Shown: positions 39,422-48,513, numbered from the stretch's first letter. The stretch: DNA of 64,000 bases from Rhizobium sp. Root483D2 (GCF_001426685.1 NZ_LMFB01000019.1:103005-167004); one strand, 5' to 3'. Program-made: numbers and translations. Notes: generated from the sequence alone by a model not told the origin.

Positions 39422-40021
39422 ATGGGACGGCCAAGAGAGTTTGATGTCGATGATGCCTTGGAAACGGCGATGGAGCTGTTCTGGCGAAAGGGCTACGAAG
39501 GCACGTCTCTCACCGACCTGACGGAAGGCATGGGCATTACCAAGCCGAGCCTCTACGGTGTCTTCGGCAATAAGGAAGGTCTCTTCCTCAAGGCGCTGGA
39601 GCGTTACGAGCGCACCAAGATGAATTTCTTCCATGAAGCCCTGAAGGAACCGAAGGCGCGCGATGTCGCCTGGAAAATCCTGAGAGGGTTTGCCGATTCG
39701 CAGACCGCCGAAACCGGTCCGAGCGGCTGTCTCGGCATCAATGGCGCGCTCGCCTGCAGCGAGGCGGCCGCCGAAATCCAGAAATGCCTGATCGAAAACC
39801 GTCAGCGCGGCGAGCGCGATCTCGGCCGGCGGTTCGAGCGTGCGCTGAAAGAGGGCGATCTGCCCGCCGGGCACGAGCCCTATGACCTCGCCCGCTACAT
39901 CATGACGATTTCGCAGGGGACCGCCATCCAGGCAGCATCCGGCGCCGACCGTCAGGCGCTCTACCGTGTCATCGATATGGCCTTGCAGTTCTGGCCCGAA
40001 ACGGTCGCGGCTGAGAGCTGA
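39422..40021 (+). CDS. TetR family efflux regulator
   Basis: The 199-residue protein has an N-terminal TetR helix-turn-helix (residues ~6-50: ALETAMELFWRKGYEGTSLT, then ITKPSLYGVFGNKEGLF) and a variable ligand-binding C-terminal domain with a GPSGCLGINGAL segment, as in AcrR/YbjK-type members. It is divergent from the RND operon, with two operator-like sites between, and most likely represses it until a toxic ligand binds. GGGAGG precedes the ATG. Ligand unknown. Confidence 0.92.
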   Translation: MGRPREFDVDDALETAMELFWRKGYEGTSLTDLTEGMGITKPSLYGVFGNKEGLFLKALERYERTKMNFFHEALKEPKARDVAWKILRGFADSQTAETGPSGCLGINGALACSEAAAEIQKCLIENRQRGERDLGRRFERALKEGDLPAGHEPYDLARYIMTISQGTAIQAASGADRQALYRVIDMALQFWPETVAAES

Positions 40022-40075
40022 ATCAGAAGCTTGCCGAGTTCCATATACAACTTTGCCAGTGTCGTACCGGCGCGA

Positions 40076-40843
40076 TCACTCGTCCGCCATCTTTCCACTG
40101 CGCGATTCCAGCCGGTAGCGGTTGCCGGGATAGACCAGCCGGGCAAAGGAAACGACGCGTTTGGACGACCATGTGCGCCGCCGGATGAGCAGGCAGGGCT
40201 CTGTGCGCAGGATCACCAGAAGCTTGCATTCCCATGGCTGCGGCATGGCCGCTTCGACGATATGTTCGGAGCCGCTCAAAGGTGCTTCCGCCGTCAGATA
40301 GGCGTTCGGTGTCTGCACTGTAAAATCTTGCTCCAGGTAGCCGGGCGCTGCTTCCGGGTTGACGAAGCGGTCTTCGATCTGGACCGGAACGCCGTTTTCG
40401 CTGTGCACGATCAACGAGTGAAACACGGGCGCGCCGATCGGTAACCCAAGCGCATCGGCAACGTCGGGTGCCGCGGTTTCCTGCGCCAGAACGACGACCG
40501 TGGCCTGATGCGTATGGCCCCGCTCATCGATTTCCTCGGCGATGTTGCGCACTTCGAACAGTTCGGAATAGCCTTTGCGCTCGGCAACAAAGGAGCCGAC
40601 GCCTTGGATGCGCACAAGTTCGCCTTCGCTTGCCAACTCCCGCAGCGCCCGGTTGGCCGTCATCTTGCTGACGCCCAGTTCCGCCACCAGTTCGTTTTCC
40701 GACGGGACCCGGTGTTTCGGCGGCCATTCGCCGCTCTGGATCCGGTCCAGGATCATCTGCTTGACGCCGGCATAAAGCGGCGACCCGTCATTGTCGCTGG
40801 TCACCCATTTTAACGGAGCGTTCTGGTCGTTGCTTCGTTTCAT
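40076..40843 (-). CDS. hutC: HutC-type GntR regulator, left block
   Basis: The 255-residue protein has a GntR winged helix (residues ~20-90, including HRVPSENELVAELGVSKMTANRALREL) and a UTRA ligand-binding domain (residues ~105-250), the HutC subfamily. HutC senses urocanate in hut systems. It is transcribed divergently from the transporter-lyase-oxidase operon and should control it through the palindrome at 40916. A second HutC-like protein is encoded at 56061, so the ligand may differ; the symbol is by subfamily only. Confidence 0.85.
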   Translation of the reverse strand: MKRSNDQNAPLKWVTSDNDGSPLYAGVKQMILDRIQSGEWPPKHRVPSENELVAELGVSKMTANRALRELASEGELVRIQGVGSFVAERKGYSELFEVRNIAEEIDERGHTHQATVVVLAQETAAPDVADALGLPIGAPVFHSLIVHSENGVPVQIEDRFVNPEAAPGYLEQDFTVQTPNAYLTAEAPLSGSEHIVEAAMPQPWECKLLVILRTEPCLLIRRRTWSSKRVVSFARLVYPGNRYRLESRSGKMADE

Positions 40844-40915
40844 ATGCTTATTCCTTGGGCGGAATTAATTTTGCATTCAAATGCGGCCGCCCACTTGCAT
40901 ACCATAAAAATTAGC

Positions 40916-40929
40916 ATATGGTACCATAT
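40916..40929. promoter_or_regulatory. Palindromic operator between hutC and transporter
   Basis: ATATGGTACCATAT is a perfect 14-bp palindrome in the 197-bp gap between the left HutC-type regulator gene and the substrate-binding-protein gene. A half-site ACCATA occurs at about 40901-40906. It is the best candidate operator for the divergent regulator. Confidence 0.65.
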
Positions 40930-41040
40930 ACAACATGGATGTTCAGGGGCATTTTTCGCGTCTTGATTTCCATCAGTTATGTGTAAAGCCGGCGCAGATC
41001 GGCGGACGTTGTTGAAGATAAACCTCAGAGGAACGTGAAC

Positions 41041-41880
41041 ATGAACCTGTCAAAATTTCTGATGGCTGGCGCCGTCGCATTTGCAACGCTTGCCGCTCCG
41101 ATGGCTCAGGCCAAGGACTGGAAGACCGTGACCATCACGCTTGAAGGCGCCTATGCGCCGTGGAATCTCACCAATCCGGACGGCACGCTCGGCGGTTTCG
41201 AGCCGGAACTGGCGAAATATCTCTGCGACCACATGAAGGTCGAATGCACATTGGTTGCCTCCGACTGGGATGGCATGATCCCGGCGCTTAACGCCGGCAA
41301 GTTCGATGTGATCATGGACGCCCTGTCGATCACCGAAGAACGCAAGAAGATCATCGACTTCACCATTCCCTATGCCCATACGCATGCGGCTTTTGCGACG
41401 CTCAAGGATGGTCCGCTGGCCAATGCCGCAGGTACCGGCACGGTCGTGAAGCTCGATCCGGGCGCGACCGGCGTCAAGGAAGTCGAAGCGATGAAGGCCG
41501 CCTTTGCCGGCAAGACCATCGGTATCCAGGCCGCCACCGTCTATTCCAAGTTCGTCTATGACAATTTCGGCGATATCGCCACCGTTCGTGAATACAAGAC
41601 CGGTGCGGAGCGCGATCTTGATCTGGAAACCGGCCGTATCGATCTCGTCTTCGATGACGCCGTCTACTTGATCTCGGCGTTTGACAAGTCCAATGGAACG
41701 CTCGGCTTCACCGGTCCTGAAATCGGCGGCACGATCTTCGGCAGCGGCGAAGGCCTTGGCGTGCGCCAGGCCGATACCGACCTGCGCGACATGCTGAGCA
41801 AGGCGATCCAGGCTGCTCTCGACGATGGCACGATCAAGACCCTGTCGATGAAGTGGTTCAAGACCGACGTCACGCCCTGA
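41041..41880 (+). CDS. Polar amino-acid ABC transporter binding protein
   Basis: The 279-residue precursor has a signal peptide (MNLSKFLMAGAVAFATLAAP, cut after AQA) and the periplasmic family-3 binding fold of lysine/arginine/ornithine/histidine transporters: PWNLTNPDGTLGGFEPEL, DWDGMIPALNAGKFDVIMDA, and the SITEERKK hinge. It captures the substrate for the permease/ATPase set that follows. ATG 41041 was chosen because AGAGGA lies eight bases upstream; GTG 41035 is too close. The substrate is probably cationic or imidazole-like given the neighbours, which is inference. Confidence 0.92.
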   Translation: MNLSKFLMAGAVAFATLAAPMAQAKDWKTVTITLEGAYAPWNLTNPDGTLGGFEPELAKYLCDHMKVECTLVASDWDGMIPALNAGKFDVIMDALSITEERKKIIDFTIPYAHTHAAFATLKDGPLANAAGTGTVVKLDPGATGVKEVEAMKAAFAGKTIGIQAATVYSKFVYDNFGDIATVREYKTGAERDLDLETGRIDLVFDDAVYLISAFDKSNGTLGFTGPEIGGTIFGSGEGLGVRQADTDLRDMLSKAIQAALDDGTIKTLSMKWFKTDVTP

Positions 41881-41890
41881 TCTCAAGTCT

Positions 41891-41964
41891 GTCCGCCGCT
41901 TGCTATTTTGCCTGCGGCGGGCACACTTGCTGCGGCAGGCCGCTCTCTTCAGGAGGCGCGGCCT
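41891..41964 (+). promoter_or_regulatory. Two stem-loops between binding protein and permease
   Basis: The gap holds a 9-bp stem (GTCCGCCGC/GCGGCGGGC, 41891-41922) and a 7-bp stem (AGGCCGC/GCGGCCT, 41937-41964). Neither is followed by a T run. Such structures after binding-protein genes usually stabilise the upstream mRNA or reduce read-through so that binding protein is made in excess. Confidence 0.55.
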
Positions 41965-42024
41965 TCCATATCCACCTGAAGATCGGGAATCCGGCCTTGC
42001 CGGGAACGACGGGATGCCTGCGGC

Positions 42025-42747
42025 ATGGCTTTACTTCAAATGATCGGTTTTGGCCCCACCGGCTGGGGCGGGCTGCTGCTCGTTGCGGCGCTCATGACGC
42101 TCTGCGTCACCGCCGTTGCTCTGTTGATCGGCGCTATCTTGGGCTCGCTCATTGCCTGGGCGAAGCTGTCGGGAAGCCGGGTCATGCGCACGATCGGCGG
42201 CATCTACACCACGGTGTTCCGGGGCGTTCCCGAGCTGTTGATCATCTATCTCGTCTATTTCGGCGGCTCGAGCGCCGTCACCGCCATCGGCACGGCGATG
42301 GGATATGAGGGCTTCCTGGGGCTGCCCTCCTTTGCGGCCGGTGCGCTGGCGGTCGGCGTCATCTCCGGCGCCTATCAGGCGGAAGTGTTTCGCGGCGCCT
42401 ATCTGGCCATCCCCAAGGGGGAACTGGAGGCGGCGCAGGCGATCGGCATGAACCGCAGGCTGCGTTTTCGCCGCATCATCGGCCCGCAAGTCTTCCGTTT
42501 TGCCATTCCGGGTATCGGCAATGTCTGGCAGCTCAGCCTCAAGGACTCGGCGCTGGTCTCGGTCACCGGCCTTGCCGATTTGATGCGCACCAGCCAGGTC
42601 GCGGCCGGCTCCACCCGCCAGCATTTCCTGTTCTTCATTGTCGGGGGATGCCTCTATCTGATCCTCACCAGCTTCTCGGACCGCATTTTCAACAGTGCCG
42701 AGAAGCGCGCCAATCGCAGCATGCCGACCAGCCTCGGCCAGGCCTGA
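42025..42747 (+). CDS. ABC transporter permease, HisQ type
   Basis: The 240-residue protein has five or so membrane helices and the permease EAA loop (YLAIPKGELEAAQAIGMNRR near residue 130) that contacts the ATPase. It pairs with the next permease gene (15-base gap) in a polar amino-acid importer. It lies after the binding-protein gene and the stem-loops. Confidence 0.92.
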   Translation: MALLQMIGFGPTGWGGLLLVAALMTLCVTAVALLIGAILGSLIAWAKLSGSRVMRTIGGIYTTVFRGVPELLIIYLVYFGGSSAVTAIGTAMGYEGFLGLPSFAAGALAVGVISGAYQAEVFRGAYLAIPKGELEAAQAIGMNRRLRFRRIIGPQVFRFAIPGIGNVWQLSLKDSALVSVTGLADLMRTSQVAAGSTRQHFLFFIVGGCLYLILTSFSDRIFNSAEKRANRSMPTSLGQA

Positions 42748-42762
42748 TCAAGGAGACGCGCG

Positions 42763-43473
42763 ATGGACATCGCCTTCATGTTCGAGACCATGAAAACGCT
42801 GCTGGCCGCTCTGCCGATGACGCTGGCGCTGTTTTCCCTTTCCGTCATCTTCGGCGGGCTTCTGGCACTTTTGATCGTCTGGATGCGCGTCAGCGGCAAT
42901 GCCGCCGCCCGCAACTTTGCCAAGGGCTATATCTTCGTGTTCCGCGGCTCGCCGCTTTTGATCCAGATGTTCCTGATCTTCTATGGCCTCGGCCAGTTCG
43001 GCTTCATCCGCTACAGTTTCCTGTGGCCGGCGCTGCGCGAGCCCTTCGTCTGCGCCGTCCTGTCGCTGGCGCTTTGCACGGCCGGTTATTCCGCCGAAAT
43101 TTTTCGCTTCGGGCTTCGGGCCATTCCGGCCAAGGAGATTGAGGCGGCGCGCTCCATCGGCATGTCCGGCTTTCTGTTGACCCGCCGTATCCTCGCCCCG
43201 ATCGCCTTCCGCCATGCGCTGCCGGCCTATTCGACGGAGGTGGTGATGATGGTGAAATCGACAGCGCTTGCCAGCCTCGTCACCGTCTGGGAGGTGACCG
43301 GTGTGGCGCAGCGGCTGATCTCGCAGACCTACCGCACGATGGAAGTCTTCCTCTGTGCCGCCGCCATCTATCTCATCCTCAACTTCATCATCCTGCAGGC
43401 GATGGCGCTGCTTGAATACAAGCTGACCCCGCATCGCCGCGCTGCTCCTCTTTTCCCGGTGCCGCAACGATGA
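42763..43473 (+). CDS. ABC transporter permease, HisM type
   Basis: The 236-residue permease has the EAA-type loop ([20 protein letters not shown] near residue 125) and about five hydrophobic helices. AAGGAG precedes the ATG at 42763. It overlaps the ATPase gene by four bases (ATGA), so the two are translationally coupled. Confidence 0.92.
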   Translation: MDIAFMFETMKTLLAALPMTLALFSLSVIFGGLLALLIVWMRVSGNAAARNFAKGYIFVFRGSPLLIQMFLIFYGLGQFGFIRYSFLWPALREPFVCAVLSLALCTAGYSAEIFRFGLRAIPAKEIEAARSIGMSGFLLTRRILAPIAFRHALPAYSTEVVMMVKSTALASLVTVWEVTGVAQRLISQTYRTMEVFLCAAAIYLILNFIILQAMALLEYKLTPHRRAAPLFPVPQR

Positions 43474-44276
43474 ACGCCGCGACCCTTAACCAGACTGGAA
43501 CGACCATGGCAGGCACGACCCGGCTTTCCGTCCGCAACATCCGCAAGAGTTTCGGCACGCATGAAGTGCTGCGCGGCATCTCGCTCGAGGCCCGCGATGG
43601 CGATGTCATCTCGCTGCTCGGCGCCAGCGGCTCCGGCAAATCGACCTTCCTGCGCTGTATCAATCTTCTCGAAATTGCCGATCACGGCGAGATTTCCGTC
43701 GATGGCGAGCTTATCCAGATGCAGCAGCGCGGGGGAAAGAATGTCCCCGCCAACCGCCGGCAGGTGGACCGGATCCGCTCCGAACTCGGCATGGTGTTCC
43801 AGTCGTTCAATCTCTGGTCCCATATGACCATCCTTGAGAATGTCATCGAGGGACCGGTTCATGTGCTGAAGCGCCCGCGCGCCGAATGTATTGCGGAAGC
43901 TGAGGCGCTTTTGGAAAAGGTGGGGATTGCAGAAAAGCGCCATGCCTATCCGGCCCATCTTTCCGGCGGCCAGCAGCAGCGCGCGGCGATTGCCCGCTCA
44001 TTGGCAATGCGGCCGAAGGTGATGCTGTTCGACGAGCCAACCTCGGCGCTTGATCCGGAACTGGTCGGGGAAGTGCTGCGCGTCATGCGTTCGCTGGCCG
44101 AAGAGGGCATGACCATGCTGGTCGTCACCCATGAAATGAGCTTCGCCCGCAATGTTTCCAACCGGGTGATCTTCATGAAATCCGGCGAGATCGACAGCGA
44201 CGGCGCGCCGGAAGAGCTTTTCGGTTCCGGTGGTTCGCCGAGCTTCCGCCAGTTCATCGGCAATTTCGGAGGCTGA
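43470..44276 (+). CDS. ABC transporter ATPase, HisP type
   Basis: The 268-residue ATPase has Walker [10 protein letters not shown], signature [16 protein letters not shown], Walker [15 protein letters not shown] and the switch His in VVTHEM. It belongs to the polar amino-acid importer subfamily. Its final codons contain the GGAGG ribosome-binding site of the downstream lyase-like gene, tying the transporter to that enzyme. Confidence 0.94.
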   Translation: MNAATLNQTGTTMAGTTRLSVRNIRKSFGTHEVLRGISLEARDGDVISLLGASGSGKSTFLRCINLLEIADHGEISVDGELIQMQQRGGKNVPANRRQVDRIRSELGMVFQSFNLWSHMTILENVIEGPVHVLKRPRAECIAEAEALLEKVGIAEKRHAYPAHLSGGQQQRAAIARSLAMRPKVMLFDEPTSALDPELVGEVLRVMRSLAEEGMTMLVVTHEMSFARNVSNRVIFMKSGEIDSDGAPEELFGSGGSPSFRQFIGNFGG

Positions 44277-44278
44277 GC

Positions 44279-45772
44279 GTGCAGGACATCGTACTCGACA
44301 CGGCACCCGGCTGGCGTGCCGTGGCTGCGGTTGCCGATGGTGCAACGCTGTCGCTTTCCGAAGCGGCCAGGACGCGGATCGAAACAGCAAGCCGCATTGT
44401 GTCGGCGATCGTCGAAAGCGGCGTGCGGGCCTATGGGGTGAATACCGGCGTCGGGGCGCTTGCCGATACGGTGGTCGATCGTCCCTCGCAGAGCCGTCTG
44501 TCGCGCAACATCATTTTGAGCCATGCCTGTGGCGTCGGCCCGCTTCTGGAGGCGCGGGAAGTTCGCGCCATCATCGCCGCCCAGATCGCCAATTTTTCCC
44601 ACGGTCATTCCGGCGTGCGGCCAGTGATCGTGGACCTGCTGCAGGTCTTTCTGCGCGAAGATTGCATTCCCGACGTGCCGTCCAAGGGTTCGGCCGGCTA
44701 TCTCAGCCATAATGCCCATATTGCGCTGGTATTGATCGGCGAGGGCAGGGCGCGGCTGAAGGGCGTTCCGGTATCCGGTGCGCAGGCTTTGGAAGCGCTT
44801 GGCGCCGCGCCGCTGGTTTTGCAGGCAAAGGAAGGCCTGAGCCTCGTCAATGGCACGGCCTGTTCTACCGGGCTCGGGGCCGTGGCGCTCGCGCGGGCTG
44901 AACGGCTTCTGGTCTGGGCCGATGCCATCGCAGCGCTGACGATCGAGGCGCTCGGCGGTCAGATGACCGCCTTTGACGCTGACGTGCTCGCCCTTCGCAA
45001 ATCCAAGGGGATCGAGAAGGTCGGCAGCACTTTGCGCGCGCGTCTCGCCGGTAGTGGTCTGATCGAGGCAGCGAAAGGTGCGCGCACGCAGGATGCCTTA
45101 AGCCTTCGTTCGGTTCCGCACGCCCATGGCGCGGGGTGGGATGTGCTTGATTTCGCCGGAATGGTCGTCGATCAGGAACTGGCCTCCGTGACGGACAATC
45201 CGGCGGTGTCCGGCACGCCGGAGACACCGGTGGTGTCCTCCGAGGCGCATGCCGTGGCGCCGGCGCTCGGCCAGGCGCTGGATAGTCTCGCCATCGCCAT
45301 TGCCCAGATTTCGATGATGAGCGAGCGCCGGATTGACCGTCTCGTCAATCCGCTGGTGAGCGGTCTTCCGGCCTTTCTCGCCGCCGATCCGGGCGCCGGG
45401 TCCGGCTTCATGATCGCGCAATATACGGCAGCGGCCCTTGCGGCGGAAAACCGCCGTCTCGGCGCTCCGGCAAGCCTGGATGGCGGCATCACGTCGGCGC
45501 TGCAGGAGGATTTTCTCGGGCATCCGACAGCTGCGGCCAACAAGCTGCTTGCCGTGATCGACAATGCCGAGCAGATCCTCGGCATCGAATTTGCCGCTGC
45601 CGCGCAGGCGCAGGATTTCAAGGCCGATGTGGCGCCGCGTGCTCAGGGAACCGACGTGCTCTATCGTCATATCCGCGCGAATATGCCAACCTATGCCGAC
45701 GACCGGCCGCTCGGCTGGGATCTGGAAAAGGCCCGCGACCTGCTCTTGCAATCGCCGCCTCCCCATATCTGA
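44279..45772 (+). CDS. Ammonia-lyase-fold protein lacking the MIO motif
   Basis: The 497-residue protein aligns with histidine ammonia-lyase along its length: YGVNTGVG (Tyr region), SLVNGTACSTGLG, and TDNPAV are present. The canonical [14 protein letters not shown], whose Ala-Ser-Gly forms the MIO cofactor, is replaced by GSAGYLSHNAH with two residues missing, and the QDPY...RCQPQ segment reads QDALSLRSVPHAHG. It therefore cannot form MIO and is probably not an ordinary ammonia-lyase. MIO-less relatives (ergothionase, from memory) eliminate trimethylamine from a histidine betaine. The start is GTG 44279 after GGAGG. The true hutH is at 51698. Confidence 0.85.
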   Translation: MQDIVLDTAPGWRAVAAVADGATLSLSEAARTRIETASRIVSAIVESGVRAYGVNTGVGALADTVVDRPSQSRLSRNIILSHACGVGPLLEAREVRAIIAAQIANFSHGHSGVRPVIVDLLQVFLREDCIPDVPSKGSAGYLSHNAHIALVLIGEGRARLKGVPVSGAQALEALGAAPLVLQAKEGLSLVNGTACSTGLGAVALARAERLLVWADAIAALTIEALGGQMTAFDADVLALRKSKGIEKVGSTLRARLAGSGLIEAAKGARTQDALSLRSVPHAHGAGWDVLDFAGMVVDQELASVTDNPAVSGTPETPVVSSEAHAVAPALGQALDSLAIAIAQISMMSERRIDRLVNPLVSGLPAFLAADPGAGSGFMIAQYTAAALAAENRRLGAPASLDGGITSALQEDFLGHPTAAANKLLAVIDNAEQILGIEFAAAAQAQDFKADVAPRAQGTDVLYRHIRANMPTYADDRPLGWDLEKARDLLLQSPPPHI

Positions 45773-45793
45773 AACTCCCGAAAGGATCTTGCC

Positions 45794-46951
45794 ATGACCG
45801 CCCATTTCGACGTTGCCGTTATCGGCCTTGGCGCCATGGGCAGTGCTGCGATCGCGCATCTGGCCGCCCGTGGTGCAAAGGTGATCGGCATAGACGCCTA
45901 TTATCCGGCACACGCGCTGAGCTCGTCGCATGGCGATAGCCGGTTGATTAGGCTTGGTTATTTCGAGGACCCGTCCTATGTGCCGCTGCTGCAGCGTGCC
46001 TATGCCAATTGGCGCGCGCTCGAAGCGCGGCTGCGCGAGGATATTTTGACGATTACCGGCGTGCTGCAGATCGGCAAACCCGACAGCAAGATCGTCAGCG
46101 GCACGAAGAAGAGCTGCGCGCTGCACAACCTGCCGCTCGAAACCCTTGATCCCGGCGAAATGCGCCGCCGCTTCCCGGTGTTTTCTCTCGATGAAGACGA
46201 GGTGGCACTGCTCGATCCGCAGGGTGGTTATCTCAAGCCCGAAGCGGCTGTGATGGGGCATCTGAAGCTTGCGGCTGCCGATGGTGCGGCCTTGCATTTC
46301 GGCGAAAAGGTGACGGCGATCGAGCCGGGTGAGGGCGGGGTGGCCATCGTTTCGCAGACCGGGCGTTATCATGCGAGCAAGGTCATTGTTGCGACCGGCT
46401 CATGGATCGGCGAGCTGGTGCCTGATCTGCGCGATCACGCGGTGCCGATCAAGCAGGTGGTCTCCTGGTATCAGCCCGCCGACGGTTTCGTCACCATGCC
46501 GCAACGCATGCCGGTGTTCATCCGTGACGAAGGCGACAACGGTTCGTTCTTTGGCTTTCCGGCGATCGGCGTCGATGGCGTCAAGGTCGGCCGTCATGCG
46601 CATTTCCGCGAGCCGATCGATCCGAACCAGCCCAATCCGGCCGTCAACGGCAAAGACACGGATCTGCTCGACAACTTCATCAAGCGCCGGCTGCCGGCCG
46701 CTGCCGGTCTGCGGGTACGCTCCACCACCTGCCGCTATACGATGCTGCCGAGCGAGGATTTTCTGCTCGACCTGTTGCCGGGCGACAAACGCATCGTCGT
46801 GGCGTCGCCCTGCTCAGGCCATGGGTTCAAGTTCACCAGCGTTGTCGGCGAGATCCTTGCCGATCTGGCGCTGGAGGGCGGCACGGACCTGCCGATCGGG
46901 GCCTTCTCGTTTGCCGCTATGGACCGGTTTCTGGCAGCGCGGGCGGCATGA
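45794..46951 (+). CDS. FAD amine oxidase (sarcosine/N-methyltryptophan oxidase-like)
   Basis: The 385-residue protein has an N-terminal dinucleotide fold (VAVIGLGAMGSAAIAHLA), the SSHGDSRLIRLGY signature of monomeric sarcosine oxidase relatives, a Cys in RSTTCRYTMLP at the position of covalent FAD attachment, and SPCSGHGFKF near the end. Family enzymes oxidise N-methyl amino acids to formaldehyde plus the amine. It sits 21 bases after the MIO-less lyase gene and overlaps the ureohydrolase gene by four bases. N-demethylation of the imported compound is an inference. Confidence 0.9.
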   Translation: MTAHFDVAVIGLGAMGSAAIAHLAARGAKVIGIDAYYPAHALSSSHGDSRLIRLGYFEDPSYVPLLQRAYANWRALEARLREDILTITGVLQIGKPDSKIVSGTKKSCALHNLPLETLDPGEMRRRFPVFSLDEDEVALLDPQGGYLKPEAAVMGHLKLAAADGAALHFGEKVTAIEPGEGGVAIVSQTGRYHASKVIVATGSWIGELVPDLRDHAVPIKQVVSWYQPADGFVTMPQRMPVFIRDEGDNGSFFGFPAIGVDGVKVGRHAHFREPIDPNQPNPAVNGKDTDLLDNFIKRRLPAAAGLRVRSTTCRYTMLPSEDFLLDLLPGDKRIVVASPCSGHGFKFTSVVGEILADLALEGGTDLPIGAFSFAAMDRFLAARAA

Positions 46952-47886
46952 GCATGACTTACACGCTGAAACCTGCGACCGCGACTTTCCTTGGCCTGCC
47001 GGCCGCGAGCCAGGCCCGGCCGGGTTCGGCAGCGATTTTCGGCGCAGTGCACGGAACCGCCTATCCGCATGCCGTTCAGACTATATCCGGCATATCAGCG
47101 CCTGATGCTGTGCGCCGGGCGATCACGGAAGCATCCGTGCATGTGGATCACTGGGATTTCGATTTTGACGGCCCTTTGTTGAACGATAGTGGGCTGGATG
47201 TGGTGGATCTCGGCGATATCGAGACGAAGCCGCAGGACAATGCCGGTAACCGCGCGGCGATCGAGGCGGCAACGCGGGATATCCGGGCAGCGGGCGCTGT
47301 TCCGATCCTGATCGGCGGCGACGATTCGGCCGCTATTCCTTTCATGCGCGGTCTTGCGGATGCCGTTGACCTGCATATCCTGCAGATCGATGCGCATATC
47401 GATTGGCGCGACCGGATCGGTGAAGAGACGCTCGGCTATTCCAGCACGATGCGGCGGGCTTCCGAACTGCCGTTCGTGCGCTCCATGACTCAGGTCGGCA
47501 TTCGCGCCGTCGGCAGTGCGCGCCGGGAAGAGGTCGAGGCGGCAAAAGCCTGGGGTTCGCGGCTGGTCACGGTGCGCCAGGTGCGGGCAAGCGGTGTCGC
47601 CGAAATCGCCGATGCCATCCCGCGTGACGGCGCGCTGCTGATCCATATCGATGTCGATGCGCTCGATCCATCGATCTGCCCCGGCATCAACGCCTTGTCG
47701 CCTGGAGGCCTGTGGCTTGAGGAAGTGACCGATCTGATTGCCGCAGCCATGACCGGGCGCAGGCTTGCCGGCTTCTCCATCGTCGAGTTTCAGCCGGCAA
47801 ACGACGTCAACTCCATGACCGCGACGGTCGTTGGCCGGTTGATCTGCCATGTCCTGGGCAATCTGGCCCGCCAGACCGGGCGCTAG
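46948..47886 (+). CDS. Ureohydrolase (agmatinase/formiminoglutamase-like)
   Basis: The 312-residue protein has ureohydrolase metal motifs DAHIDWRD (residue ~149) and HIDVDALDPS (residue ~232), but the usual GGDHS reads GGDDS near residue 115, putting Asp where the first metal-binding His normally is. Asp can also ligate Mn, so it may be active. It would release urea or formamide from a guanidino or formimino compound. It is the last gene of the transporter operon, so formiminoglutamate or a related hydrolysis is the simplest guess. Confidence 0.85.
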   Translation: MSMTYTLKPATATFLGLPAASQARPGSAAIFGAVHGTAYPHAVQTISGISAPDAVRRAITEASVHVDHWDFDFDGPLLNDSGLDVVDLGDIETKPQDNAGNRAAIEAATRDIRAAGAVPILIGGDDSAAIPFMRGLADAVDLHILQIDAHIDWRDRIGEETLGYSSTMRRASELPFVRSMTQVGIRAVGSARREEVEAAKAWGSRLVTVRQVRASGVAEIADAIPRDGALLIHIDVDALDPSICPGINALSPGGLWLEEVTDLIAAAMTGRRLAGFSIVEFQPANDVNSMTATVVGRLICHVLGNLARQTGR

Positions 47887-47893
47887 AGTTGTT

Positions 47894-48493
47894 TTAAGCC
47901 GGGGTGATGCGGATCAGGTACGTCTCCGTTGGCATGTCGGACGTGATCAGCACGACGCCCTCAAGGATGGCGCAATCGAGACGCCCGAGTTCCTCGCCAT
48001 GGCCCTGGCTGTCGATCCGCATGTTGCCGAGCGAAAGAAGCATCGTGACGCCGCCTTCGGCATCCAGATGATGCTGGCCTTCGACAACCCGCCTTTCGAC
48101 CTGATGTGTCCATTGCCCCCGGCGCGTCATGACGTTGAGATCAACGATCGGCCCCGATACCAGCCGCGCGGATGTCTGGGCGTCGGCCGGGAAGGCCAGC
48201 GGGTGGGAGGCCTGCGTCAACAGGGTGGAGGGCCTTCCGGCGATGTCGAGCTCCATGCCTTTCCCCTCAAGGATCGACAGGGTGCGGTCTATTCCGGCGA
48301 AAACGGAAAACGGCCCATCGCTTGCCACCGTCGCCATGCTGACGCGCCAACCGAAGCCGGCGAGATCGGCTTCCGGCGGAAAGACCGCAATCTCCACCGT
48401 CTCGCCGCCGCCGTTTTTCCACGGCATGCGGCGGTGGTTGCTGGCTTTCAGGATGTGCAACTGGCTGTGAAGCGGCGTTTGTCGGTCGTGCAT
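47894..48493 (-). CDS. hutD: HutD family protein
   Basis: The 199-residue protein matches HutD (cupin-like): the RMPWKNGGGETVEIAVFP start is diagnostic, followed by FGWRVSMATVASDGPFS and DRTLSILEGKGMEL. HutD is thought to limit excessive hut activity, possibly by binding formylglutamate, with no established catalysis. It is monocistronic, convergent with the ureohydrolase gene (7-base gap) and divergent from the toxin-antitoxin pair. Confidence 0.92.
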   Translation of the reverse strand: MHDRQTPLHSQLHILKASNHRRMPWKNGGGETVEIAVFPPEADLAGFGWRVSMATVASDGPFSVFAGIDRTLSILEGKGMELDIAGRPSTLLTQASHPLAFPADAQTSARLVSGPIVDLNVMTRRGQWTHQVERRVVEGQHHLDAEGGVTMLLSLGNMRIDSQGHGEELGRLDCAILEGVVLITSDMPTETYLIRITPA

Positions 48494-48513
48494 TGTAAAC
48501 CTCTGCGGAGTAG

